A stretch of DNA of 18,548 nucleotides. Origin: an uncultured Eubacteriales bacterium (lineage in GTDB: Bacteria; Bacillota; Clostridia; Oscillospirales; Oscillospiraceae). The translations under genes were made by a program, and so were the position numbers. Position 1 is the stretch's first letter. Each line of letters begins with the position of its first letter. Positions 7,018 through 13,685 of this stretch are shown here, piece by piece. The notes below the pieces were generated by a model. That model did no database searches and was not told where the DNA came from. It saw only the letters and a program-made list of their open reading frames with translations. The stretch lies in NCBI GenBank assembly GCA_900546485.1, contig URDK01000055.1, forward strand, positions 1 through 18,548, given 5' to 3'.

Positions 7018-8100
7018 GTGCAGCAAGGCAGAAAACTGAAACTCTGGTTCGGGGCTGACGCACTGCCTAAGTACGGCGGCCAGATGTCTGAAATGGTGGA
7101 CTGCGCGATAAATGGCGGAGTCGGCGCCTTTGAAGCAGAGCCGAGAGTGGTGGCCGCGCTCAGAAAGTACCCCAGGGAGAGTTACCGTGTTTTTGGCCGC
7201 TGCGACATCTACGGCCTCGGCGGCTCGGACGCCGGGGCCTGGCTCGAACGGCTGCGGTTCAGTCTTGGCATAGACCGCTTTGACTTCTTCATGCTCACGA
7301 ATCTCAACGAGGCCACCGCCGGCCCGGCTTACGACGAAGGGCGGCAGCTCGAGGCGCTCAAGGAAATGCGCCGTCAGGGTGCTGTTGGACATGTTGGCGT
7401 GCAGTTCTCGGGCGGCTTCAGAGCGCTCAAGAATTTTTTGGACAGGCATGGGCAGGGTCTGGACTTCTGCTGCATCCAGTTCAACTACATGGACTGGTCG
7501 CTGCAGCGGGCGCGGGAAAAGGCCGGTATCCTCAAAGACTTCGGCCTTCCTCTCATAGCGTCTGAGCCGCTGCGGCACGGCCTGCTGGAGAGTCTGCCGC
7601 CCGAATTTGAGGCCGAGCTGAGCTCAGCCCGGCCCGACGAGGGAGCACTCGACTGGGGCGTCAACTGGCTCAAAGCTCAGGATACGGCGGCTACAATAGT
7701 GAATACGCGCTGCAAGGACGAGCTGGCAGCATATATACGGGCCTCCCTGCTCGGAAAGGAACTCAGCCCGGAGGAACAGTGCCTGCTCTACTACGTTGCC
7801 GGCAAGCTGCGGCACATCGAGGAGGCCCCGCCGTGTACGGACTGCCCGCACTGCGCGGGAGCCTGCCCCGCCGGGCTGGAGATACCCTTCTACATCGGCC
7901 TCCTGACCGACCTCCGGGTACAGCGGGACGAGGCGCTGGTGAGGCAGTACAGGTCTCTGCCGCCCGAGCGGCGGGCCTCCGCCTGCATCGGCTGCTTCAA
8001 ATGCGTGTCCAGCTGCCCCAAGCAGATATTCGTACCAATGCTCATGGCTGAGCTCGAAGAGATCACTGAATCGGGAGGAGACGGCAATGGAGCTGCATGA
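7018..8100 (+). CDS. Aldo/keto-reductase-fold protein with two [4Fe-4S] clusters, catalytic tetrad lost
   Basis: The 360-residue protein has an AKR barrel at ~8-240 followed by a Fer4_17-like ferredoxin module. The AKR family is recognised from DRFDFFML (LarA-independent DLYLLH position), ALKEMRRQGAVGHVGVQFSG, IQFNYMDW, GLPLIASEPLRHGLL and the late NTRCKDELAAYI helix. The C-terminal clusters are C273/C276/C279/C283 followed by P, and C323/C326/C329/C333 followed by P. Where normal AKRs have Asp-Tyr (DTAxxYG), Lys (TK) and His (LLH), this one has GGVGAFEAE, GRCD and MLTNLN, so the tetrad needed for carbonyl reduction is absent. It may serve as an electron carrier or a scaffold rather than a carbonyl reductase. 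The start is GTG 7018 with AAGGAGG (7004-7010) 7 bases upstream. It follows the LarA-like gene by 26 bases and overlaps the next gene by 14. Confidence 0.75.
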   Translation: MQQGRKLKLWFGADALPKYGGQMSEMVDCAINGGVGAFEAEPRVVAALRKYPRESYRVFGRCDIYGLGGSDAGAWLERLRFSLGIDRFDFFMLTNLNEATAGPAYDEGRQLEALKEMRRQGAVGHVGVQFSGGFRALKNFLDRHGQGLDFCCIQFNYMDWSLQRAREKAGILKDFGLPLIASEPLRHGLLESLPPEFEAELSSARPDEGALDWGVNWLKAQDTAATIVNTRCKDELAAYIRASLLGKELSPEEQCLLYYVAGKLRHIEEAPPCTDCPHCAGACPAGLEIPFYIGLLTDLRVQRDEALVRQYRSLPPERRASACIGCFKCVSSCPKQIFVPMLMAELEEITESGGDGNGAA

Positions 8101-8512
8101 ATTTTTGAGGCCGTACAAAAAGGCCGCGCTCATATACCGCGGCGGTCTCTGCTCCGCCTATCTGCTCTATGCGGCGGCGGCCTGCCGGGTACATATCGTG
8201 GCCTACATGGTAGAGAGCCAAGAATCTCTGAAATACGCCGTCTCCATCGCCAAAGCGCTGGGAGCGGAGGCGCGCCCCCTTGCCCGTGAACCCGGAGAGG
8301 ACGAGCCGGCGCTGCTATGCCGGATTCGGGATACGGCGCTACGCGACGGATATGACGTGCTCTTCGACGCCGCCTGCGCAGACCTGGCGGAGGACGACCC
8401 GGAGATACGCCTGCTCGAGGAGCTGGGCGTGCTAATGCCCTTCAGGGCCTGTGGGCTTGATGAAAACGAGGTTAAGCGCAGGGCCGGAAACGCCGGATTC
8501 AGGCTGGGTTGA
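8087..8512 (+). CDS. Short LarE-like protein with degenerate PP-loop
   Basis: This 141-residue protein resembles the N-terminal PP-loop half of LarE, the sulfur transferase of NPN synthesis. Matches include ALIYRGGLCSAYLL (14-27) at the place of VAFSGGxDSTLL, an AKALGAEARPL segment, GYDVLFDAACADLAEDDP (88-105) at the place of the LarE D-G-x-N-x-D-D-xxDYRP region, and LEELGVLMPF followed by GLDENEVKRRAGNAGF. Two key features are missing. The SGGxDS loop reads RGGLCS, so the Asp and first Ser needed to bind pyrophosphate are gone. The protein also stops before the SCSxSSRF segment that carries the sacrificial or catalytic cysteine, and before the C-terminal LarE domain. It is probably unable to do normal LarE chemistry. 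It could be a repurposed nucleotide-binding subunit or a decaying copy; intact frame, good RBS (GGGAGGAG) and coding-like codon use argue for a retained role. A general USP/HUP-fold protein is the alternative. Confidence 0.6.
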   Translation: MELHEFLRPYKKAALIYRGGLCSAYLLYAAAACRVHIVAYMVESQESLKYAVSIAKALGAEARPLAREPGEDEPALLCRIRDTALRDGYDVLFDAACADLAEDDPEIRLLEELGVLMPFRACGLDENEVKRRAGNAGFRLG

Positions 8513-8559
8513 AGGCCGTGGGCGCGGGGAAATCATCTTATAAGCGAGGAGATTAAAAC

Positions 8560-10539
8560 ATGGATGAAAAAATGAAGAAGCTTCTCACACCCATCAACAT
8601 AGGAAATGTCACCGTCAAGAACCGGTTTTTTGTGGGCCCCATGGGCATCGACTACAACAACGGAGCCTACTCTGAGCCCACGGCGGAGAACATCGAGTAC
8701 TTCGTGGAGCGTGCCAAGGGCGGCTTCGGTGCCATCTTTACCGGCTGCATGATGCCCGACAATGTGACCTCAGATAAGGTTGCGGGCAAGAGCATGCTGA
8801 ATAACCCCAATGCGGCCCGGCTCGCCTTCACTGCATTGACGGAGAGGCTCGCCGCTTACGACACCAAGCTCTTTGCCCAGCTCACCTTCGGCGCAGGCAG
8901 AAATTATCCGACAATGCTCGCGCCCTCGGCCGTTGAAGTTTATAAGTATTCCATGTTCAAGAGCGTCGAGATGACCAAGGACGACATCAAGGCCAAGGTG
9001 GAGTCTATAGTCAAGGCCGCGGCCATTATGAAGTCTGCCGGCGTCGCGGGCGTCGACTTCCACGCGCTCCACTGGGGCTACCTGCTCGACTGCTTTGCGA
9101 TGTCCATCACGAATAAGCGCGAGGACGAGTACGGCGGTACCCTAGAGAACCGTCTGCGCATCGTCAAGGAAACCATAGACGGCATACATCAGGAGTGCGG
9201 CGCGGACTACCCCGTGACCATGCGTCTCGGACTCAAGAGCTACATCAAGGCCCTGAACAAGCCCTCTCTCGACGGCTCCGAGGAGGCGGGACGCACGCTT
9301 GAGGAGGGCATTCGCATTGCCAAGCTGCTCGAGGAGATGGGCTTTGCAGCGCTGAGTGTGGACGTGGGCATCTATGACTCCTTCTACCACGCCTGCCCGC
9401 CGAGCTATATGCCCAAGGGCCACGCCCTCGAGCTCTACGCCGAGTGCAGAAAGGCGGTCAATATCCCCGTCCTGGCCGGTTCCCGCATGGGCGACCCCTA
9501 CCTCTGCGCAGACGCTCTGGACAAGGGCATGTGCGACGGCTTTGTGCTCTCGCGCCCGGCGCTCGCCGACCCGTATTTCGCCCGAAAGGTCGAAATGGGC
9601 ACGCCCGAGAAGATCCGACCCTGCATCGGCTGCAACATGGGCTGCATAGGCCGTCTGCTCGAAAAAGGCCTGCCCCAGACCTGCGCCGTCAACCCGCGCG
9701 CCAACCGCGAGCTGCTGACCCGTCCCAAGAAGGCAGCCGAACCGAAGAACATCATTATCGTTGGCGCAGGCGTCGGCGGCATGGAGGCTGCCCGCACCGG
9801 CAAGCTCTGCGGCCACAACGTTGAGGTCTACGAAAAGAGCAGCACGCTCGGCGGCCAGCTCAACGCCGCGGGCGCTCACGATTTCAAGGCCGACATCCAC
9901 GGCCTGCGCGACTGGTACATCCGCGAGCTCAAGGAGCTCGACGTCCCCATCCACCTGAACAGCGAGGTCACGCCCGAGCTGGTAAAGGAGAAAAAGGCCG
10001 ACGTTATCATATTCGCCACCGGCGCTTCGCCCATGATGCCCCAGTCCATCGCCGGCATCGAGAAAGCCGCCTCCGCAGTGGACGTGCTCGAGGGCAAGAA
10101 GACCGTGGGCGAGAGCGTTGTCGTTGTCGGCGGCGGCATGGTCGGCTGCGAGACGGCGGTCGACCTAGCCAACCACGGCAAGAAGGTGACGCTTGTCGAG
10201 GCTCTGGACAACATTCTCAGCAGCGACTTCGTGCCTCAGCAGCACAGTATGATGCTCAGAGACCTTATCGAGGACAGGAAGATAGAGGTCATCACGGGAC
10301 ACAAGCTGGTTGCCGTCACCGATTCAGGCGCCGAGCTTGAATCCGTGGCCAACGGCGAGAAGAAGACCGTGAGCGCAGATACCACCGTCATCTCCGTCGG
10401 TCTCAAGCCAAATCCCATCGTTGTCTCCGAATTCTATGGCCTCGGCGCGCAGGTCTACAAGATAGGAAGCGCCAAAAAGGCCGGCAACGTCATAGATGCC
10501 GTTGGCGAGGCTTTCGAGGTCGTCTACAACCTCGACTGA
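8560..10539 (+). CDS. Old-yellow-enzyme/enoate-reductase-like FMN-FeS-FAD protein
   Basis: At 659 residues the protein has the full layout of the BaiCD/BaiH, 2,4-dienoyl-CoA reductase and 2-enoate reductase family. An FMN TIM barrel (~8-345) begins LLTPINIGNVTVKNRF and has TNKREDEYGGTLENRLR (184-200) and the FMN phosphate loops LAGSRM and GFVLSRP. The [4Fe-4S] motif is C355-x2-C358-x3-C362-x12-C375. The FAD fold has IIIVGAGVGGMEAAR (398-412) and the NAD(P) fold has VVVVGGGMVGCETA (520-533). Family members take hydride from NAD(P)H through FAD and Fe-S to FMN and reduce activated C=C bonds. An oddity is the active-site stretch HALHWGYLLDCF (168-179), where relatives have HGAHGYLLxxF: a Trp is inserted next to the second His. 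AGGAGAT at ~8546 precedes the ATG. It lies between larE-like and larB, so its substrate may be linked to the LarA-like enzyme; this is inference. Confidence 0.85.
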   Translation: MDEKMKKLLTPINIGNVTVKNRFFVGPMGIDYNNGAYSEPTAENIEYFVERAKGGFGAIFTGCMMPDNVTSDKVAGKSMLNNPNAARLAFTALTERLAAYDTKLFAQLTFGAGRNYPTMLAPSAVEVYKYSMFKSVEMTKDDIKAKVESIVKAAAIMKSAGVAGVDFHALHWGYLLDCFAMSITNKREDEYGGTLENRLRIVKETIDGIHQECGADYPVTMRLGLKSYIKALNKPSLDGSEEAGRTLEEGIRIAKLLEEMGFAALSVDVGIYDSFYHACPPSYMPKGHALELYAECRKAVNIPVLAGSRMGDPYLCADALDKGMCDGFVLSRPALADPYFARKVEMGTPEKIRPCIGCNMGCIGRLLEKGLPQTCAVNPRANRELLTRPKKAAEPKNIIIVGAGVGGMEAARTGKLCGHNVEVYEKSSTLGGQLNAAGAHDFKADIHGLRDWYIRELKELDVPIHLNSEVTPELVKEKKADVIIFATGASPMMPQSIAGIEKAASAVDVLEGKKTVGESVVVVGGGMVGCETAVDLANHGKKVTLVEALDNILSSDFVPQQHSMMLRDLIEDRKIEVITGHKLVAVTDSGAELESVANGEKKTVSADTTVISVGLKPNPIVVSEFYGLGAQVYKIGSAKKAGNVIDAVGEAFEVVYNLD

Positions 10540-10551
10540 TCAAATGGCGCA

Positions 10552-10583
10552 GGCCGGGGCTGCACAAGTCGGCGGCCCCGGCT
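10552..10583 (+). other. GC-rich hairpin between the flavoprotein gene and larB
   Basis: GCCGGGGC (10553-10560) pairs perfectly with GCCCCGGC (10575-10582), loop 14 bases. No T-run follows (TACTTTAAA), so it is unlikely to be a full terminator. It may slow polymerase, protect RNA ends or set the level of larB-larC relative to the upstream genes. Confidence 0.45.
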
Positions 10584-10611
10584 ACTTTAAACAGTAAGGC
10601 AGGGATAGCAT

Positions 10612-11367
10612 ATGGATAAGCAGGAACTCACGCGCCTCCTGGAGTCGGTCGCCGCGGGGAGCGTCACGCCGGACGAGGCGGCACTGCAGCTCAAGCTCGA
10701 GCCCTTCCACGAGGTCGGCGGCTACGCCCGCGTGGACTTCCACCGCGGCATCCGCCAGGGCGTGCCGGAGGTCATCTACGGCGAGGGCAAGACGAAAGAG
10801 CACATCCTCGGCATCGCGCGCACAATGCTGGAAAACGGCCAGAGCACGGTGCTCATAACCCGGCTCTCGCAGGAAAAGGCGGACTTTATAGCGCGGGAGC
10901 TGCCCATGGACTACAATGAGCTGGCGCGCACCGGCCTGCTTGGCAAGGTTCCGGAGCCCTCGGGCATGGGCAAGATCCTGGTCGCCACGGGCGGCACGAG
11001 CGACATCCCTGTCGCAGAGGAGGCTGCCGTCACGGCTGAGGCGCTCGGCAACGAGGTGCAGCGTCTCTACGACGTCGGCGTGTCCGGCATCCACCGGCTG
11101 CTGGGCAACATGGAGTACGTCATGAGCGCCAAAGTCATAATCGCCGTGGCGGGTATGGAGGGCGCCCTGCCCTCGGTAATAGGCGGGCTCGCGGACTGCC
11201 CGGTCATTGCCGTGCCGACGAGCATAGGCTACGGTGCCTCCCTCGGCGGCATAGCGGCCCTGCTGAGCATGCTCAACTCCTGCGCAAGCGGCGTCTCCGT
11301 CGTGAACATAGACAACGGCTTCGGTGCGGGCTATATGGCCAGCATGATTAACCACCTCGGCGAATGA
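10612..11367 (+). CDS. larB: LarB, pyridinium-3,5-biscarboxylate mononucleotide synthase
   Basis: LarB carboxylates the pyridine ring of nicotinate adenine dinucleotide and splits the dinucleotide, giving the P2CMN precursor of the nickel-pincer cofactor. The 251-residue length is normal for the family. The N-terminal half has the typical opening (LLESVAAGSVTPDEAAL), a family strand DFHRGIRQGVPEVIYGEGKT and the ITRLS strand. The C-terminal half is PurE-like: VATGGTSDIPVAEEAAVTAE, YDVGVSGIHRLL, VAGMEGALPSVIGGL, IAVPTSIGYGASLGGIAALL and the closing SVVNIDNGFGAGYMA. All landmarks are intact, so the protein should be active. The ATG at 10612 has a modest ribosome binding site (GGCAGGGA). larC follows after 13 bases. 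Its product needs LarE and LarC to become NPN; only a defective LarE is present here. Confidence 0.93.
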   Translation: MDKQELTRLLESVAAGSVTPDEAALQLKLEPFHEVGGYARVDFHRGIRQGVPEVIYGEGKTKEHILGIARTMLENGQSTVLITRLSQEKADFIARELPMDYNELARTGLLGKVPEPSGMGKILVATGGTSDIPVAEEAAVTAEALGNEVQRLYDVGVSGIHRLLGNMEYVMSAKVIIAVAGMEGALPSVIGGLADCPVIAVPTSIGYGASLGGIAALLSMLNSCASGVSVVNIDNGFGAGYMASMINHLGE

Positions 11368-11380
11368 GAGGGGGAGAACG

Positions 11381-12148
11381 ATGAAACTGCTCTATTTGGA
11401 CTGCTTTATGGGCGCGGCGGGCGACATGCTCACGGGTGCGCTGCTGTCGCTGTTGCCGGAGCCTGAAAGCTTTGTTGAGCGCATGAACGCCCTGCTCGGC
11501 GGACGGGCACTGCTCTCCTGCGCGCGGGATGAGAAGTGCGGCATCTCCGGCCTGCACGTCACCGTGACCGTAAACGGCAGGGAGGAGGACGAGCACGCCC
11601 ATGAGCACGAGCGCCACGGTCATCACCATTCCCACCACCATACCAGCGTCGGCGAGATCTGCAGCATGATAGACGGCCTCGAAGTGCCCGACAAGGTAAA
11701 GTCAGACGCCAAAAGTGTGTTCGGTCTTGTGGCCGAGGCCGAGAGCTGCGTACACGGCAAGCCGGTGGAGAACATCCACTTCCATGAACTCGGCACGCTG
11801 GACGCTCTGGCCGACGTGCTGGGCGTGTGTCTCCTGATGAACGAGCTTGCGCCGGAACGTGTCTGCGCCTCGCCTGTGAACGTGGGCAGCGGGCTGGTGA
11901 GCTGTGCGCACGGGCTGCTTCCAGTGCCTGCCCCGGCCACGGAGAGACTGCTGCGCGGCGTGCCGATCTATTCGGGGGAGGTGGCCGGTGAGCTGTGCAC
12001 GCCCACGGGGGCGGCGCTGCTTAGGCACTTTGTGGACGAGTTCTGCCGCCTGCCCGCCATGCGCGTGGAGGCCGCAGGCTATGGCACGGGGAAAAAGGAC
12101 TTCCCGGCCGCAAATGTCGTGCGTGCCCTGCTGGGAGAGACGCTGTGA
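11381..12148 (+). CDS. larC: LarC N-terminal domain (LarC1), nickel insertion into NPN; LarC2 missing
   Basis: LarC is a CTP-dependent cyclometallase that installs nickel in the pincer nucleotide. This 255-residue protein matches only LarC1. It begins LYLDCFMGAAGDMLTGALL, has a His-rich loop at 72-87 with ten histidines (EHAHEHERHGHHHSHHH), then VGEICSMIDGL, AEAESCVHGKPVENIHFHELGTLDALADV, a conserved CAHGLLPVPAPATERLLRG strand, ELCTPTGAALLR and the ending AAGYGTGKKDFPAANVVRALLG. In other species LarC continues for ~150 residues (LarC2), sometimes through a programmed frameshift. Here TGA is followed by a terminator 24 bases on, leaving no room for LarC2 in any frame. LarC2 must therefore be encoded elsewhere or be dispensable. 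GAGGGGGAG precedes the ATG. The His-rich loop probably stores or delivers nickel. This is the last gene of the run. Confidence 0.9.
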   Translation: MKLLYLDCFMGAAGDMLTGALLSLLPEPESFVERMNALLGGRALLSCARDEKCGISGLHVTVTVNGREEDEHAHEHERHGHHHSHHHTSVGEICSMIDGLEVPDKVKSDAKSVFGLVAEAESCVHGKPVENIHFHELGTLDALADVLGVCLLMNELAPERVCASPVNVGSGLVSCAHGLLPVPAPATERLLRGVPIYSGEVAGELCTPTGAALLRHFVDEFCRLPAMRVEAAGYGTGKKDFPAANVVRALLGETL

Positions 12149-12171
12149 GAAAACTTAACTTTTGTTATTCG

Positions 12172-12202
12172 GCGGAGCCAGGGAAAACCGGGCTCCGCTT
12201 TT
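12172..12202 (+). terminator. Strong Rho-independent terminator after larC
   Basis: GCGGAGCC (12172-12179) pairs perfectly with GGCTCCGC (12191-12198), followed by TTTT (12199-12202) and further T/G. GG and CC inside the loop may extend pairing. It closes the NPN/redox gene run. Confidence 0.9.
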
Positions 12203-12319
12203 GTCATGCTCAGCCAAGAGTTGCGAAAATATTTTCTTTTTGGTTTCTGGAGTTCTGAACTTGAGTTGTGATATCTTTTCAAAAAAGAACAATGAAGCGC
12301 GGCAAATACCACAAATAAG

Positions 12320-12335
12320 CACAATAAATATTGTG
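12320..12335. promoter_or_regulatory. Palindrome CACAAT-N4-ATTGTG, possible operator
   Basis: A perfect 6+6 inverted repeat with a 4-base AT centre lies in the AT-rich control region, about 60 bases upstream of the predicted -35 box of the starch operon. Its symmetry and position fit a binding site for a dimeric regulator. No regulator in the window is obviously its owner. The region 12203-12461 contains no gene that I can support. Confidence 0.4.
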
Positions 12336-12355
12336 GATTTTTGCGTGCCAGTCAA

Positions 12356-12369
12356 AGAAAACGCTTTCC
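12356..12369. promoter_or_regulatory. LacI-family / CRE-like operator
   Basis: AGAAAACGCTTTCC contains GAAAACGCTTTC (12357-12368), matching the core GNAARCGYTTNC of catabolite-responsive elements and LacI-type operators, with the central CG. It lies just upstream of the predicted -35 box (12380), which is unusual for a simple roadblock repressor and would allow activation, as with CcpA at some genes. Candidate binders are the LacI-family protein begun at 18360 and a CcpA homologue elsewhere in the genome. Confidence 0.6.
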
Positions 12370-12379
12370 TAAATCTTCG

Positions 12380-12409
12380 TTGACGCCTTGACTTTGCGGG
12401 TGATACTAT
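12380..12409 (+). promoter_or_regulatory. Extended -10 promoter of the starch/maltodextrin operon
   Basis: TTGACG (12380-12385), then 18 bases, then TACTAT (12404-12409) preceded by TGA, giving a TGn extended -10. A shift to GATACT (12402-12407) with a 16-base spacer is possible. The leader would be about 45 bases, ending in CGGAGGTC just before the ATG at 12462. Confidence 0.55.
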
Positions 12410-12461
12410 TTCACCAAGGTTCGAATTTCCCGCATTAAAATGTGAAAACGGAGGTCATGAA

Positions 12462-13619
12462 ATGAAAAAGCTGTTTGCAATTCTTGTGGCGCTCGTCTGC
12501 CTGTTCTCGCTGGGCACGGCGGCGCTGGCAGAGGGGGAGGAGATGGTCCCCGTCTGCATCAGCGTGCCCGAGGGCTGGGAGGCGCCCTGCCTCTGGGCCT
12601 GGGCCGATGACGGCACCAACGCCTTCGCTGCCTGGCCGGGCGAGGAGGCCGATCCCCTCGGCGACACCGGCTGGTACTACTGCTATGTCCCCAGCTTCGT
12701 CCAGAACATAATTGTCAACGCCAACGCCGGTACGGTCCAGACCGAGGGCGTGGTTGTCGAGGCCGGTAAGGCCGCCTGGATAAGCGTCGCCGACGACAAC
12801 ACGGCGACCGTCAGCTATGACGCGCAGGTGGACACCGACATCCCCGAGTACGTCGAGAAGATAACCGTCCACGCCTACGTCCCGCTGGAGTGGAAGACCG
12901 TCAACCTCTGGGCCTGGCTCGACCCGGACGGTACCAACGCCTTTGACACCTGGCCCGGCAAGGCCATGACCGAGAACGAGAATGGCTGGTTCACCGCCAA
13001 GGTGCCCGCCTGGGTCAACAGCATCATCGTCAGCGGCAACGAGGGCGAGGTGCAGACCGAGGACGTGACCATCGAGCCGAAGGAGCTCTGGATAACCGTC
13101 TATGACGATTTGAGCTACGAGCTCGCCTACGAGGACCCGGAAACCGCCGGAGTGGAGAACATAACCGTCTACGCCCAGGTGCCCGCCGACTGGGAGGGAC
13201 CCTGCCTCTGGGCCTGGAGCGCTCCTGACGGCACCAACGCCTTCGCCAACTGGCCCGGCGAGGCCATGACCGAGGCCGACGGCTGGTACGCCCTCGAGGC
13301 CCCCGGCTGGATAAATTCCGTCATCATCAATGCCAACGAGGGCAGCGTCCAGACCACAGACCTCTCCGTTGAGAGCGGCAAGGACGTCTGGGTCGTCGTC
13401 ACCGACGCAGAGAACGCCTCTGTAAGCTATGAGCAGCCCACGGGCGACGCGGCCGAGACGGAGCCGACGGCGGCTCCCGAGGCCAGCCCGGAGACCTCCG
13501 AGGCCCCTGTTGAGGCCGAGGGTGGCAGCAGCGCTGTGACCTGGATAATAGTCGCCGTCGTCGTTGTTGCGGTAATCGTCGTGGCTGTGGTAGTATCCAA
13601 GAAGAAAAAGAAGGATTAA
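12462..13619 (+). CDS. Membrane-anchored protein with three starch-binding-like (CBM26-type) repeats
   Basis: This 385-residue exported protein has a signal peptide at 1-23 (MKKLF... TAALA|EGEE), then three homologous ~90-residue modules (~29-119, 133-222, 232-323). Each carries LWAW near its start, GTNAF-x2-WPG, GWY or GWF, a VP/AP-x-[FW]-[VI] strand, II-V-x-x-N-x-G and a final QT-[ET]. This pattern, rich in exposed Trp, is that of CBM26-like starch-binding modules. A Pro/Thr/Glu-rich linker (~326-357) leads to one transmembrane helix (~359-379) and a KKKKKD cytoplasmic tail, so the modules sit outside the cell, tethered to the membrane. No catalytic domain is present. It probably holds starch, maltodextrin or glycogen near the import system encoded next. 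Leading the operon fits an abundant capture protein. Fold and ligand are inferred from motifs. Confidence 0.75.
   Translation: MKKLFAILVALVCLFSLGTAALAEGEEMVPVCISVPEGWEAPCLWAWADDGTNAFAAWPGEEADPLGDTGWYYCYVPSFVQNIIVNANAGTVQTEGVVVEAGKAAWISVADDNTATVSYDAQVDTDIPEYVEKITVHAYVPLEWKTVNLWAWLDPDGTNAFDTWPGKAMTENENGWFTAKVPAWVNSIIVSGNEGEVQTEDVTIEPKELWITVYDDLSYELAYEDPETAGVENITVYAQVPADWEGPCLWAWSAPDGTNAFANWPGEAMTEADGWYALEAPGWINSVIINANEGSVQTTDLSVESGKDVWVVVTDAENASVSYEQPTGDAAETEPTAAPEASPETSEAPVEAEGGSSAVTWIIVAVVVVAVIVVAVVVSKKKKKD
12546..13430 (+). repeat. Three tandem CBM-like coding repeats
   Basis: The units are about 12546-12818, 12858-13127 and 13155-13430. They share the order LWAW, GTNAF, WPG, GW, and II-V-N, with linkers of about a dozen residues. 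Units 2 and 3 are closest to each other (PDGTNAF, WPGxAMTE), pointing to a more recent duplication; unit 1 lacks the MTE segment and has a longer insert before GWYY. Confidence 0.75.
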
Positions 13620-13635
13620 AGCGGCTCCGCAAAGC

Positions 13636-13663
13636 GGGCGGGCGTGGTAAACCGCGCCCGCCC
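13636..13663 (+). other. GC-only stem-loop between the CBM-repeat gene and the sugar-binding protein gene
   Basis: GGGCGGGCG (13636-13644) pairs perfectly with CGCCCGCCC (13655-13663), loop TGGTAAACCG. TTTT (13671-13674) is 7 bases further on, too far for a standard terminator, so the hairpin is more likely an RNA-stabilising or attenuating element giving different levels of the two proteins. Confidence 0.55.
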
Positions 13664-13685
13664 ATCCGGGTTTTGGAGGTATGTA

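Noticed and set aside
11904..12158. Overlapping frame at the end of larC, considered as a frameshifted LarC2
   Set aside because: It is an Arg/Ala/Cys-rich shadow of larC, ends 10 bases after larC, and has no LarC2 motifs.
12162..12383. Small open frame between larC and the starch operon
   Set aside because: It starts inside the region of the terminator, contains the palindrome and operator, and has no ribosome binding site; the translation looks random.
13644..13685. Longer start for the sugar-binding protein at ATG 13644
   Set aside because: It would put MVNRARPSGFWRYV before the signal peptide, overlaps a hairpin, and GGAGGT points to ATG 13686.
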